A stretch of 64,000 nt of DNA from Anaerolineales bacterium (GTDB taxonomy: Bacteria; Chloroflexota; Anaerolineae; Anaerolineales; Villigracilaceae). Below are positions 45,915 through 54,579 of this stretch, one piece after another. Location: assembly GCA_014860805.1 (NCBI GenBank), contig JACZJB010000136.1, positions 36,948 through 100,947 on the forward strand, given 5' to 3'. Below the pieces are notes generated by a model that ran no database searches, was not told the DNA's origin, and saw nothing but the letters and a program-made list of their open reading frames with translations. The position numbers were made by a program, and so were the translations under genes. Position 1 is the stretch's first letter. The number at the start of each line of letters is the position of its first letter.

Positions 45915-46697
45915 TTATATCATCAAGTAAACCAGCACGGTTGTTACATCCAACAAGGCGTGGACGATGACGAAGTAAGGCAAAAGAGATGGGCGGAGTT
46001 TGATGACTAGTCCTGTGAAGAGGGCGAAGGGTAGGAACATGCCGAAGCGCCAGAGGAAGTAGCCGCCGTCGAGGATGGTGGGCAGAAACATGTGTTGGGC
46101 GGCGAGGAAGAAGGAGGCGATAAGCCAGGCGAGCCAGCCGTTGATCTGTTCGGAGAGACGTGGCATGGCATAGGCGAAGTAGGTGGGGAGTTCGGCGAAG
46201 GCGATGGTGAGTGGGAATAGGAAACTCAAGACGAATGCCCAGGTTGGGATGGGTCGGAAGAGTATGTTCGTGGCGATCATGGCATCGCCGAAGATGGCTT
46301 TGGCGAGGGGTTCACGCGGCGCTCCGACGATGGGCATGGCAATGATGCTGAGACCGATGAACCAGAGCAGATCTTTCTTCCATTCGGTGCGTGAGAATTT
46401 GAAGATGTCGATGAAACGTTTGCCTTCGGCATTGTATAAGCGGATGAGCAAATAGATGGAGACGAAGTTGGCAAGCGAGACCATGATCGTCCACCAGCGG
46501 GCGGATTCGTCCCAGGCGGAAGGTGTGCCTGTAACAATGAGGGTCAGGGCGATCAGGGCTTGAAAGAGGAGGAACAAGACGGAGCGCGAGATAAGCATGA
46601 GCCAGGGACGGGAGATTGCTTTTGAATCTGTAACTGGCATGGATTTGGGTTGGGCAGTGGTTTGCATCTGATTTGTCTTTCCAGGATGATCGTACAT
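45915..46697 (-). CDS. CPBP-family membrane protein (divergent)
   Basis: A membrane protein of up to 260 residues with about seven transmembrane segments. The CPBP/Abi motifs are present in altered form: AFAELPTYFAYAMPRL in place of EExxxR, and FFLAAQHMFLP for the second histidine motif. The usual double Glu and Arg are therefore not both kept, and protease activity is uncertain. An internal ATG (MPVTDSKAIS, start near 46640) could be the true start. The polar first 20 residues do not decide it. Repeat copy 7 lies just upstream. Confidence 0.7.
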   Translation of the reverse strand: MYDHPGKTNQMQTTAQPKSMPVTDSKAISRPWLMLISRSVLFLLFQALIALTLIVTGTPSAWDESARWWTIMVSLANFVSIYLLIRLYNAEGKRFIDIFKFSRTEWKKDLLWFIGLSIIAMPIVGAPREPLAKAIFGDAMIATNILFRPIPTWAFVLSFLFPLTIAFAELPTYFAYAMPRLSEQINGWLAWLIASFFLAAQHMFLPTILDGGYFLWRFGMFLPFALFTGLVIKLRPSLLPYFVIVHALLDVTTVLVYLMI

Positions 46698-46701
46698 TCA
46701 T

Positions 46702-46755
46702 TGAAAAAAGACTCCCCTGTCGCTGGGGGAGTCTTTACTGCCATTTGGATAGGTG
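46702..46755 (-). repeat. Two-hairpin repeat, copy 7 (minus strand)
   Basis: On the minus strand it reads CTATCCAAATGGCAGT, followed by AAGACTCCCCCAGCGACAGGGGAGTCTT and Ts. It follows the CPBP gene at 46758-47672 by two bases, so its orientation again matches the upstream gene. It separates the two CPBP genes. Confidence 0.85.
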
Positions 46756-46757
46756 GT

Positions 46758-47672
46758 TCAGGAGGGGTTATCTTGTGGCTTCAAAGCATCCCGCTTCAAG
46801 AAGATGACTAATGCCACCAGCACCATTGCCCATGAGCCAATGAGTCCAGCCGCCGAAGGTCCGAGCAATGTGTTGGGAGTGCCCTGTGTAAAGAACACAA
46901 AGATGCCAGCGATGCCATTGAACGCGCCATGACCGATGACTGCGGGCCAGACACTTCCGCCGCGCAGGGCTGCCCAGCCAAGGAACGTGCCAAGGATGAA
47001 CATGATCCATACCGTCATAAGGATGCCTGCCCACGGCGCACCAGGGTAATTCATGCCGTAGTTGTGTCCCATGGCGATGAGTGGAGCGTGCCACAGACCC
47101 CAGACGAGTCCCATCATAAGCATTGCTTTCCTTCCGCCGAGCGGCATCAACTTGGGTTGAAGATACGCACGCCAACCGAACTCCTCTCCCAGGATAGGTA
47201 TGGCGTTCAAGATGGGAGCGATGAAGACCGCTGTCAGTGTTTGCGAAAGGATAATTATCCACGGATCAATCGCAGGCGGAGTCTGACCCGTCGCTGCGGC
47301 GGATTGTTCCATCAACTTTGTTACTGCTGAAAATGTGGGATCATAATACTGTGGGAATAACAGGAAGAAGAGTCCCATACCCAAAAAGGTAAAAATGGCA
47401 GGAGCGATCCAGCAGATCAGCCAGTACAGCCAGCTTTTCTTGAAGTTGGGTTGCAGATAAAGTCCCTGCCAGCCTTCACGGGTGATGAGACGGGTGAGGA
47501 TGTGGGCAAGCGCAGGTGCAAGCATGTATCCGCCGCCCAATGCGATGAGAGTAACTGGGGTCGGTGTGAGCCCGCCTGTGAGATAAAGCGCCAACGCCAC
47601 AAGCCAGGCGATCCCAAAAGCGAATGCGATGTATATCCAAACACGCTTCCAATCTACAACATGGTTTTCCAT
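46758..47672 (-). CDS. CPBP-family intramembrane metalloprotease
   Basis: A 304-residue membrane protein with complete CPBP motifs: PILGEEFGWRAYLQPKLMPLGG (EExxxR) and MGLVWGLWHAPLIAMGH. It also has GHGAFNG toward the C-terminus, as in other long bacterial CPBP proteases. About eight transmembrane segments are present. The ATG at 47672 has AAAGGAGTAC ahead of it. The 26-codon upstream extension is polar, lacks a ribosome site, and was left out. Confidence 0.88.
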   Translation of the reverse strand: MENHVVDWKRVWIYIAFAFGIAWLVALALYLTGGLTPTPVTLIALGGGYMLAPALAHILTRLITREGWQGLYLQPNFKKSWLYWLICWIAPAIFTFLGMGLFFLLFPQYYDPTFSAVTKLMEQSAAATGQTPPAIDPWIIILSQTLTAVFIAPILNAIPILGEEFGWRAYLQPKLMPLGGRKAMLMMGLVWGLWHAPLIAMGHNYGMNYPGAPWAGILMTVWIMFILGTFLGWAALRGGSVWPAVIGHGAFNGIAGIFVFFTQGTPNTLLGPSAAGLIGSWAMVLVALVIFLKRDALKPQDNPS

Positions 47673-48018
47673 TTTTGTACTCCTTTTTCCTCTTTTCGAA
47701 TGGGCCGCCTTGTTAGTGTACATTTGCCTGAAGACATATGTACCTGCCAAACGTCAGGGATTTACCCTGTCCGAGTGGATGGGTACACTTTACCGCAAAG
47801 TATTAGAATTTGCATGGCAGGTTGAAAATTGCTCCGATATTGGAGGCGATTCGTATCTTTAACTTATTTATTCTTTAATTTGCATGATCAAGCCGCAAGA
47901 ATTGGAACTCCCGTTTTTATAAAATCACTATTCATTTGTCCACTCATTAAAAACGCCGCCAACCTCATAAAAGGTTGGCGGCGATGCCATAATATCCAGG
48001 CTATTTAACTCTTAATAG
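47673..48018. other. 346-bp gap between CPBP and SnoaL-like genes
   Basis: It contains the ribosome site of the CPBP gene at its left edge and the terminator at 47954-47983. The stretch 47700-47865 has an open plus-strand frame without a convincing start and no recognised homology. Nothing else was seen. Confidence 0.6.
47954..47983 (-). terminator. Terminator of the SnoaL-like gene
   Basis: A perfect 12-bp stem (CGCCGCCAACCT with its inverse) with a CATAAA loop is followed on the minus strand by TTTTT. It lies 35 bp after the stop codon at 48019. Confidence 0.9.
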
Positions 48019-48465
48019 TTAGTTCAAACCTGAAGGCTCAACTCCAAGTTGACCAAGGATCGCGGTCAGATCAGCGCCATAGGTCGGCTCCACTGCCCAT
48101 AAAGTGATCTTGTCCTTCTTGATGGTTATTCTTGTTTTTGCCATTTTGGCAGAAACAGGCTTATTTGTGGCAGGCGTCATGCCCATTTTCATGTTCACCA
48201 GGTTGAGCGCTCCTGTTTGGGTGCCGCTCAGTTGTGTGGTGAATCTCACAATATCGCCGTCCGTGCCGATCATTTTAAAGTGATAGTCCAGGTCCGGGAA
48301 TGCGGTCTTCAGGTTGATGCTCATTTCAAGCCAGGCTTCCTTGTTGATCGGTTCAGAGACCGGACCGCTGAACTGAAAGTCATCTGCCAGCATGGATTTT
48401 GCGAGTTCGAATTCACCCTTCTGGACAGAATCCATGAGGGCTTGTACAGTTTCTCTTTTATTCAT
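48019..48465 (-). CDS. SnoaL/NTF2-like fold protein
   Basis: A 148-residue small protein with the SnoaL-like (ester cyclase/NTF2 fold) pattern: N-terminal helix MNKRETVQALMDSVQKGEFELAKSMLADDFQFSGP, then KEAWLEMSINLKTAFPDLDYHFKMIGTDGDIVRFTTQLSGTQTG. The function of such proteins ranges from cyclase to simple ligand binding and cannot be assigned. The ATG at 48465 has AAAGGAAAAC ahead. The gene is divergent from the histidine kinase, with a perfect inverted repeat in the shared upstream region. Confidence 0.75.
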   Translation of the reverse strand: MNKRETVQALMDSVQKGEFELAKSMLADDFQFSGPVSEPINKEAWLEMSINLKTAFPDLDYHFKMIGTDGDIVRFTTQLSGTQTGALNLVNMKMGMTPATNKPVSAKMAKTRITIKKDKITLWAVEPTYGADLTAILGQLGVEPSGLN

Positions 48466-48524
48466 AATGTTTTCCTTTACTACTTTTAATCGTGCCGATC
48501 CAGACAAATGGGCTTGGATTTAAT

Positions 48525-48546
48525 GGATATTCCCTATGGAATATCC
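48525..48546. promoter_or_regulatory. Perfect inverted repeat GGATATTCC-ctat-GGAATATCC
   Basis: Nine-base arms surround a four-base centre, 60 bp upstream of the SnoaL-like gene and 190 bp upstream of the kinase gene. The AT-rich core and symmetry suit a dimeric regulator. No U-run follows, so it is unlikely to be a terminator. Confidence 0.5.
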
Positions 48547-48736
48547 TCCATTTCCCCCGGATGATGAGCATATTGTTCACCGAATGCCTTAATCAGTGTA
48601 ACACACTAGCTGTTCAAGAATATGCGAATTAAACCGGAGCAGCAGGAACTAGATTCAATTCCGTCTGTTTATTGCAGTAGAATGAATATATGGACACACG
48701 GGGGTTCATCGAGATACGTGAAAGGAAACTCGTCTT

Positions 48737-50290
48737 ATGCAGCAGAATCGGAAAACTTCTGAAGAGGAATATAAGAATATTTTTGAAGCCGCAAGCGACG
48801 GGTTGATCATCCATGATATGAACAAGAGACAGGTGGTGGAGGCGAATGCCGCCGCCTGTAAAATGCACGGATACACCCGCCAGGAATTCATCGGGTTGAG
48901 TTCATCTGCGTTTATGCCTGCGGATAGTTACAAGCAGTTTCTGGAGCATATCCAATCTGCCCAGAATGGAGGGGAATTTGAATCGCTGGTTATCCACACA
49001 CGCAAGGATGGCACGCCATTCCATACCGAGGTGCGCAGATCCATCATCGACTTTCGAGGTCAGCAATGTCTGCTGAGCGTGATTCGGGATGTGAGCCAGC
49101 GTATTCAAACCGAAAAAGTCCTCGGCGATGAGATCGAAGCCAGAATGCGCGAACAGGTGATCCTGCTTGCCATTTCTCATACCTTGGCATCCACATTGGA
49201 ACTTCAGCCGGAATTGATTCTCGATCAATTGCGCGAGATCATCGAATACAGGCATGCGGGATTATTTTCATTTGAGGGTTCTCAATTGGTCACTCTCGCC
49301 ATGCGCGGGACAACCCAGGTGGAGCGATCCCTGCCCATCATTATTCGTGTGGATAACCCTGAACATCTTGTCGATCTATTTAATGGGCACCGTCCCATTC
49401 GCATCGCGGACATATGGAGCGATGAGCCTCAAGCGCAATTCCTGCGCTCATTTTTGAACGATGGTGCTGCAATACTGCTCGAAGGAATGCATTCCTGGAT
49501 GTGGGTGCCGCTGGCGGTGAAGGGCCGCATCATCGGCGGGATAGGTGTCGCGCATGAAGAACGGAATTACTTCAATCCCCATCAAGCAGACCTGGCTCTC
49601 AGCGTTGCCAACCAGGCAGCCATCACCATGATCAATGCGGAGCTGTACGGGCATGCGCAAGCCATTGCCGTGTTGGAAGAACGTCAACGCCTTGCGCGTA
49701 ACCTGCATGATGCAATTAATCAATCTCTGTTTTCGGCAGGGTTGATCGCTGAAGTACTACCGCGCTTATGGGAGCGTGATCAAGTAGAGGCGCGTCGCTC
49801 GCTGCAAGATCTGCGCCGCCTTACGCGTGGAGCGCAAGCCGAAATGCGCGCCCTGTTGGCTGAACTGCGCCCCACCACATTGACAGACTCAAACCTCGGA
49901 GAATTGTTGACCTTATTGGGGAACGCGCATTCGGGCCGCACAAATATTCCTGTGGAAGTGACCGTCACGGGAGAGTTCATCCCGCCAGCCGAAGTGCAGA
50001 TCGCCTTCTACCGTGTGTGTCAGGAAGCGCTTTATAACATTGCCAAACATGCAAAAGCCAGCAGGGTTGTGATCGACCTTCGTCAAAGTGAAGAAATGCT
50101 TAATTTGCGCATTCAGGATAACGGTCAGGGGTTTGAACCGACGCACCAGTTCTCAGGTCATTACGGCATGAGCATTATGCGGGAACGCGCAGAATCTGTG
50201 AAAGCCGAGTTGTCCGTTGTCAGTCAGCCCGGTCAGGGAACTGAAATTTCCATTCATTGGAAAAACCCCGACAAAAAGGAATCCTTATGA
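48737..50290 (+). CDS. PAS-GAF sensor histidine kinase (NarX/DegS type)
   Basis: A 517-residue cytosolic kinase with no transmembrane segment. PAS domain is at about 10-125 (DGLIIHDMNKRQVVEANAAACKMHGYTRQEFIG), GAF at about 145-310, and HisKA_3 at about 315-385, with the phospho-acceptor His in ERQRLARNLHDAINQSLFS. The HATPase domain is at about 420-513 (NIAKHAKASRVVIDLR, DNGQGFEP, GHYGMSIMRERA and GQGTEISI). The redox- or ligand-sensing input is unknown. AAAGGAAAC precedes the ATG. The stop overlaps the start of the response-regulator gene (ATGA), so the two form a coupled two-component pair. Confidence 0.92.
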   Translation: MQQNRKTSEEEYKNIFEAASDGLIIHDMNKRQVVEANAAACKMHGYTRQEFIGLSSSAFMPADSYKQFLEHIQSAQNGGEFESLVIHTRKDGTPFHTEVRRSIIDFRGQQCLLSVIRDVSQRIQTEKVLGDEIEARMREQVILLAISHTLASTLELQPELILDQLREIIEYRHAGLFSFEGSQLVTLAMRGTTQVERSLPIIIRVDNPEHLVDLFNGHRPIRIADIWSDEPQAQFLRSFLNDGAAILLEGMHSWMWVPLAVKGRIIGGIGVAHEERNYFNPHQADLALSVANQAAITMINAELYGHAQAIAVLEERQRLARNLHDAINQSLFSAGLIAEVLPRLWERDQVEARRSLQDLRRLTRGAQAEMRALLAELRPTTLTDSNLGELLTLLGNAHSGRTNIPVEVTVTGEFIPPAEVQIAFYRVCQEALYNIAKHAKASRVVIDLRQSEEMLNLRIQDNGQGFEPTHQFSGHYGMSIMRERAESVKAELSVVSQPGQGTEISIHWKNPDKKESL

Positions 50291-50934
50291 ACTCGATTCA
50301 AGATAAACCGATTCGCGTCATGCTCGTTGATGACCACACCATGGTCCGCCGCGGGCTGGCGACTTTCCTGAAAGTTTTTGATGATCTGGAACTGGCGGGC
50401 GAAGCGGAAAGCGGCGCGGATGCCGTTAAACTTTGTGCAGAGATTCAGCCGGATGTGATCCTGATGGATATGGTGATGCCGATCATGGATGGGGCAAGCG
50501 CCACACGCATCATCCGCCAGAAGTTTCCGCAGGTGCAGGTGATCGCGCTGACCAGTTTCAAAGAGGGGGAGTTAATAAAGAAGGCGTTGGAGGCGGGAGC
50601 GATCGGATATTTACTTAAGGATGTTTCCGCCGATGACCTGGTTCGCGCCATCCGCTCCGCGCACGTTGGTCGCGCCACACTCTCCCCGGAAGCTGCCCAG
50701 TCTTTGGTAGAGACTGCCAATCTGCCGCCTTTGCCCGGTGTAGACCTGACCGAACGCGAACGGGATGTACTGGTGTTGATGGTCGAAGGATTAAGCAATA
50801 CCCAGATCGCAGGCAGGCTGACCGTGAGTCCATCCACGATCAAATCGCATGTCAGTAACATCCTGTCCAAATTGGGCGTAGCCAGCCGCACCGAGGCGGT
50901 GACGTTGGCGTTACGCAACCATATCGTCCCCTGA
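50287..50934 (+). CDS. NarL/LuxR-family response regulator
   Basis: A 215-residue regulator. The receiver domain (about 9-125) has the acidic pair VDDH, the phospho-acceptor Asp in DVILMDMVMPIMDG and the Lys in GYLLKDVSADDL. The LuxR-type HTH (about 150-210) reads LTERERDVLVLMVEGLSNTQIAGRLTVSPSTIKSHVSNILSKLGV. The ATG at 50287 overlaps the kinase stop. It is expected to be phosphorylated by the upstream kinase. Target promoters are not evident. Confidence 0.93.
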   Translation: MNSIQDKPIRVMLVDDHTMVRRGLATFLKVFDDLELAGEAESGADAVKLCAEIQPDVILMDMVMPIMDGASATRIIRQKFPQVQVIALTSFKEGELIKKALEAGAIGYLLKDVSADDLVRAIRSAHVGRATLSPEAAQSLVETANLPPLPGVDLTERERDVLVLMVEGLSNTQIAGRLTVSPSTIKSHVSNILSKLGVASRTEAVTLALRNHIVP

Positions 50935-50964
50935 AGTTCTTTGTAAGAGCGACGGTTAAAAAAA

Positions 50965-51005
50965 TGCTTCCCGCCAGGATGAGGGGGGCATCCTAACGAG
51001 AAGCA
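50965..51005 (+). terminator. Hairpin after the response-regulator gene
   Basis: Nested stems TGCTTC/GAAGCA and AGGATG/CATCCT lie about 30 bp after the stop. A T-run is missing, so termination strength is uncertain. Confidence 0.5.
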
Positions 51006-51035
51006 ACTATATATTACCAGATAATCAGTTATTGT

Positions 51036-51103
51036 CTCTCCCCCAAATGATGGAGATATAAACTCCCCAGCCGATGGATGCGGCTGGGGAGTTTATATTC
51101 TAG
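51036..51103 (+). repeat. CCGATGGATGCGG hairpin repeat, copy A
   Basis: The element starts CTCCCCCAAATGATGGAGA and continues into a perfect 18-bp stem, ATATAAACTCCCCAGCCG (51056-51073) with its inverse (51081-51098), around the loop ATGGATG. It lies between the NarL regulator and the HD-GYP gene. The loop is conserved in copies B and D, which a plain terminator would not require. Confidence 0.85.
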
Positions 51104-51164
51104 AATTAACTAGCATCAGCGCATTGACTGTGCGCTCAATGCAGGAAAGGCACCCAAAATATTT

Positions 51165-53447
51165 ATGAAATCTGCTTCGGAGAAGGGAAACAGATCGCTC
51201 GAACTATCTTTGAAAGATTCAGAGATCCGTTACCGCCGTCTGTTTGAAGCCGCGCAGGACGGTATTTTGATTCTGGATGCCCAGACGGGCATGATCGAAG
51301 ATGTCAATCCGTATCTGATAAAGATGCTGGGCTATTCGCGCGAAGAGTTTGTGGAAAAAAAGTTGTGGGAGGTGGGGGCATTCAAGGATATCAAAGCCAG
51401 CAAGGATGCATTTGAAGTATTGCAAGACAAAGAGTATATCCGCTACGAAGACCTGCCGCTCAAGGCTAAGGATGGTCGGCTGGTTCAGGTTGAATTTATC
51501 AGCAATGTGTATTTGGCTGGGGATGAAAAGGTCATCCAGTGCAATATCCGTGACAACGCAGAGCACAAACTGATCATTGCGGCCTTGCAGGCAAACGAGA
51601 AGAAATATCGGGATTTGATCAACCAAAGCCCGGACGGTTATTTCATCATTGAAGTATCGGGCAATATACTAACTGTCAATGAGGCAATTTGCAAGGAACT
51701 TGAATTCAGCGAGGAAGAATTCCTTTCCATGAATATTTGGGAGATCATCCCCGAACACTATCTGGAGCAATACCGGGAAAGACTGACGAAAGCCTTGAAA
51801 GGGGAGAGCTTGCAGGAATCGACTGAGTATGCGGTGCTTGGGAAACATGGAGGGATTCATTATGTGGAAGTTCTATCTGCCCCGCGTTACAGCGGCGTGG
51901 ATATTATCGGTTTCCAGGGAGTCGCGCGTGACATCACCGCCCGCAAGCGGGCGGAAAAGGCGCTACAGAACTCTGAGAAAAAATTCCGCAAGCTGGTTGA
52001 ACACCTTCCTACGGTGGTTTATATAAACGCAGTCGGTGATGCAAGCTCCACGATTTACATCAGTCCGCAGATCGAGGCCCTGATGGGATACACCCCGCTG
52101 GAATGGCTGGCCGATCCGAAATTATGGTCGAAAACACTGCATCCTGAAGATCGTCAGGATGTACTGGCACAGATTGCCCGCACGGATCAAAACAATCTAC
52201 CATTTGAAATGGACTATCGCATGATTTCTCGTGATGGACGCCTGGTTTGGGTTCATGATCAGATCGTGCTGGTAAATGATCTGGAAGGCAAGCCGCAATT
52301 CTGGCAGGGGATCATGCTCGATATTACGGAGCGCAAGCAGGCAGGGCAAAAAATCCGCCGCCAGATCGATTATCTGACCGCTCTGCAGGATATTGACCGT
52401 ACCATCGCCTCTGATGTTGACATGCACTTAAGTTTGAATGCTCTGATCGCGAAAGCCCGCTCCCTGCTTGCCGTGGATGCCGCCGCAGTGTTATTGGTAG
52501 ATTACAGTATGAACGCCTTCGAATTTGCCGCCGGGAGTGGTTTTCAGACGGATACCGCGCCAGGTTCCACGGTAAAACTAGACGAGACGCATGCCGGCAG
52601 AGTGGCCTTGGGACATCATATTGTAAAAATTCTGGATCTGAAGAGCGAAGCGACGAATTCATTCATGACAGGCTACCTCAATGGGGAGGATTTTGTCAGT
52701 TACCATGGCGTACCCTTGGTCATCAAGGGGAAAGTGATCGGTGTGTTCGAGGTGTTCCAACGTTCACTGACCAGGCGCGACCAGGAATGGCTTGATTTCC
52801 TCAATGCCCTGGCAGGACAAGCTGCCATTGCCATCAGTAATGCCCAGCTTTTTGAAAACCTGCAGCTATCCAACATTGAACTGACCCAGGCTTATGACGC
52901 CACGATCGAAGGCTGGTCGCGCGCACTCGACCTGCGTGACAAGGAAACCGAAGGACATTCTCAGCGGGTTACCAAAATGACAGTGGAACTCGCGCGCAAC
53001 TTCGGCTTGAGCGATGCGGATCTGGTACAGGTCCGCTGGGGATCGCTGCTGCACGATATCGGCAAGATGGGCGTGCCGGACAGAATCCTGTTGAAGCCAG
53101 GTGCTTTGACAGATGATGAATGGATCGCGATGAAGAAGCATCCCGTCTTTGCGTACGAGATGCTTTCCCCCATCCACTACCTGCGGTTGGCGCTGGATAT
53201 CCCTTATTGTCATCACGAAAAATGGGATGGCTCTGGGTATCCGCGCGGATTAAGCGGCGATCAGATCCCGCTGATCGCGCGCATTTTCGCAGTCGTGGAT
53301 GTGTGGGATGCAGTCACATCCGAACGTCCCTATCGCTCCGCCTGGACCAAGTCCGATGCGTTGAAACATATCCAAGCTTCATCCGGCATACATTTTGACC
53401 CGCAGGTGGCGGATCAATTTTTGGATTTAATTGGAAGGCAGCTATGA
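51165..53447 (+). CDS. PAS-PAS-PAS-GAF-HD-GYP cyclic-di-GMP phosphodiesterase
   Basis: A 760-residue cytosolic protein. Three PAS/PAC domains occupy about 10-130, 135-260 and 265-390, a GAF domain about 405-560, and an HD-GYP domain about 575-757. The HD-GYP part keeps EGHSQRVTKMTVELA, the metal-binding LLHDIGKMGVPD, KKHPVFAYEML and the defining HHEKWDGSGYPRGLSGDQIP, so hydrolysis of c-di-GMP is likely. Its first PAS domain is nearly identical to that of the next gene. The ribosome site GAAAGG is somewhat far from the ATG at 51165, but the following residues match the paralogue's start. Confidence 0.9.
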   Translation: MKSASEKGNRSLELSLKDSEIRYRRLFEAAQDGILILDAQTGMIEDVNPYLIKMLGYSREEFVEKKLWEVGAFKDIKASKDAFEVLQDKEYIRYEDLPLKAKDGRLVQVEFISNVYLAGDEKVIQCNIRDNAEHKLIIAALQANEKKYRDLINQSPDGYFIIEVSGNILTVNEAICKELEFSEEEFLSMNIWEIIPEHYLEQYRERLTKALKGESLQESTEYAVLGKHGGIHYVEVLSAPRYSGVDIIGFQGVARDITARKRAEKALQNSEKKFRKLVEHLPTVVYINAVGDASSTIYISPQIEALMGYTPLEWLADPKLWSKTLHPEDRQDVLAQIARTDQNNLPFEMDYRMISRDGRLVWVHDQIVLVNDLEGKPQFWQGIMLDITERKQAGQKIRRQIDYLTALQDIDRTIASDVDMHLSLNALIAKARSLLAVDAAAVLLVDYSMNAFEFAAGSGFQTDTAPGSTVKLDETHAGRVALGHHIVKILDLKSEATNSFMTGYLNGEDFVSYHGVPLVIKGKVIGVFEVFQRSLTRRDQEWLDFLNALAGQAAIAISNAQLFENLQLSNIELTQAYDATIEGWSRALDLRDKETEGHSQRVTKMTVELARNFGLSDADLVQVRWGSLLHDIGKMGVPDRILLKPGALTDDEWIAMKKHPVFAYEMLSPIHYLRLALDIPYCHHEKWDGSGYPRGLSGDQIPLIARIFAVVDVWDAVTSERPYRSAWTKSDALKHIQASSGIHFDPQVADQFLDLIGRQL

Positions 53448-53451
53448 AATT

Positions 53452-54393
53452 ATGAATCTTGGAAACAAAAAGTCTTTGCTTGAACTATCTTTGAGAGATT
53501 CAGAGATCCGTTACCGCCGCCTGTTTGAAGCGGCGCAGGACGGTATTTTGATTCTGGATGCCGAGACGGGCGCGATCACGGATGTCAATCCTTTTATGGT
53601 CAATATGCTGGGGTATTCACGCGCAGAGTTTATCCAAAAGAAGCTCTGGGAAGTTGGCGCATTTAAGGATGTCGAAGCCAGCAAGGATGCATTTCAAGCC
53701 TTGCAAAAGGATGAGTACATCCGATATCAGGATCTGCCGCTCAAAGCAAAGGATGGACGGTTGGTCCAGGTGGAATTTGTCAGCAATGTGTATTGGGCGG
53801 GCAGTGTCAAGGTTATTCAATGCAACATCCGTGACATTACAGAGCGTAAGCAGGCTCAGGATGAGCTGCTTAAAAGTGAAGCATCTCTGCGTGAGCAGTC
53901 GGTTCGGGATCATCTGACCGGCCTGTTCAACCGCCGTTATATGGAAGAGACCCTGAAACGCGAGTTGCTGCGCGCCTCACGAAAGGGATCTTCATTGGGC
54001 ATTATCATGTTGGATGTGGATAATCTTAAACAATGCAATGACACCTGGGGACATGCGGCTGGCGATGCGGTCCTGCGTGAGCTGGGAAATGTATTGCTCG
54101 GGAATTTTCGTGGTGAAGATGTCCCTTGCCGGTATGGCGGCGATGAATTTGTGATTATCCTGCCGGATGCTTCACTGGCGGCAACCTACGAGCGCGCCGA
54201 ATCTCTGGGTAACTATGTCAGGCAGTCCCAATTCAAATTCCAAGAACAAACTCTCGGCACGATCATGCTTTCAGTGGGCGTTGCCATCTTTCCGGAACAT
54301 GGCTTGACCAGTGACGTCATCTTGCAGGCAGCCGATGCTGCACTTTACCGCGCCAAGCGCGCAGGGCGCGGGCAGGTGGTATTGGCAGATTAG
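53452..54393 (+). CDS. PAS-GGDEF diguanylate cyclase
   Basis: A 313-residue protein. A PAS/PAC domain (about 10-135) is followed by a GGDEF domain (about 150-312) with the intact active-site motif RYGGDEFVIILP and DHLTGLFNRRYMEETL, so it should make c-di-GMP. No RxxD inhibitory site is evident right before the GGDEF. The PAS domain matches the first PAS of the HD-GYP protein over about 115 residues, including ELSL.DSEIRYRRLFEAAQ and KKLWEVGAFKD. The ATG at 53452 lies five bases after the HD-GYP stop, so the pair is likely co-transcribed. Confidence 0.92.
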   Translation: MNLGNKKSLLELSLRDSEIRYRRLFEAAQDGILILDAETGAITDVNPFMVNMLGYSRAEFIQKKLWEVGAFKDVEASKDAFQALQKDEYIRYQDLPLKAKDGRLVQVEFVSNVYWAGSVKVIQCNIRDITERKQAQDELLKSEASLREQSVRDHLTGLFNRRYMEETLKRELLRASRKGSSLGIIMLDVDNLKQCNDTWGHAAGDAVLRELGNVLLGNFRGEDVPCRYGGDEFVIILPDASLAATYERAESLGNYVRQSQFKFQEQTLGTIMLSVGVAIFPEHGLTSDVILQAADAALYRAKRAGRGQVVLAD

Positions 54394-54416
54394 TTCGATT
54401 GAATGGCGCCAGAATC

Positions 54417-54480
54417 CTCCCCCAAGTGGGGGAGACGCGAATTCCCCAGCCGATGGATGCGGCCGGGGAATTCGCATTCT
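54417..54480 (+). repeat. CCGATGGATGCGG hairpin repeat, copy B
   Basis: The first hairpin is CTCCCCCAAGTGGGGGAG (54417-54434). The second has GCGAATTCCCC and GGGGAATTCGC arms (54437-54447, 54465-54475) around AGCCGATGGATGCGGCC. It lies 24 bp after the GGDEF gene stop and can act as its terminator. Confidence 0.85.
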
Positions 54481-54579
54481 ATAATGATAGAGAAGTAATA
54501 CAGGTACATTGAAACTGGCTGCATGTAAAGAGTCGTCAGGCAGTTTTAAATTCGTTCAACTTGAAAAAGGAGTAATTCC

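Noticed and set aside
47701-47862. A small plus-strand ORF upstream of the CPBP gene
   Set aside because: It has no convincing start or ribosome site, no recognised similarity, and sits in the divergent upstream region of a minus-strand gene.
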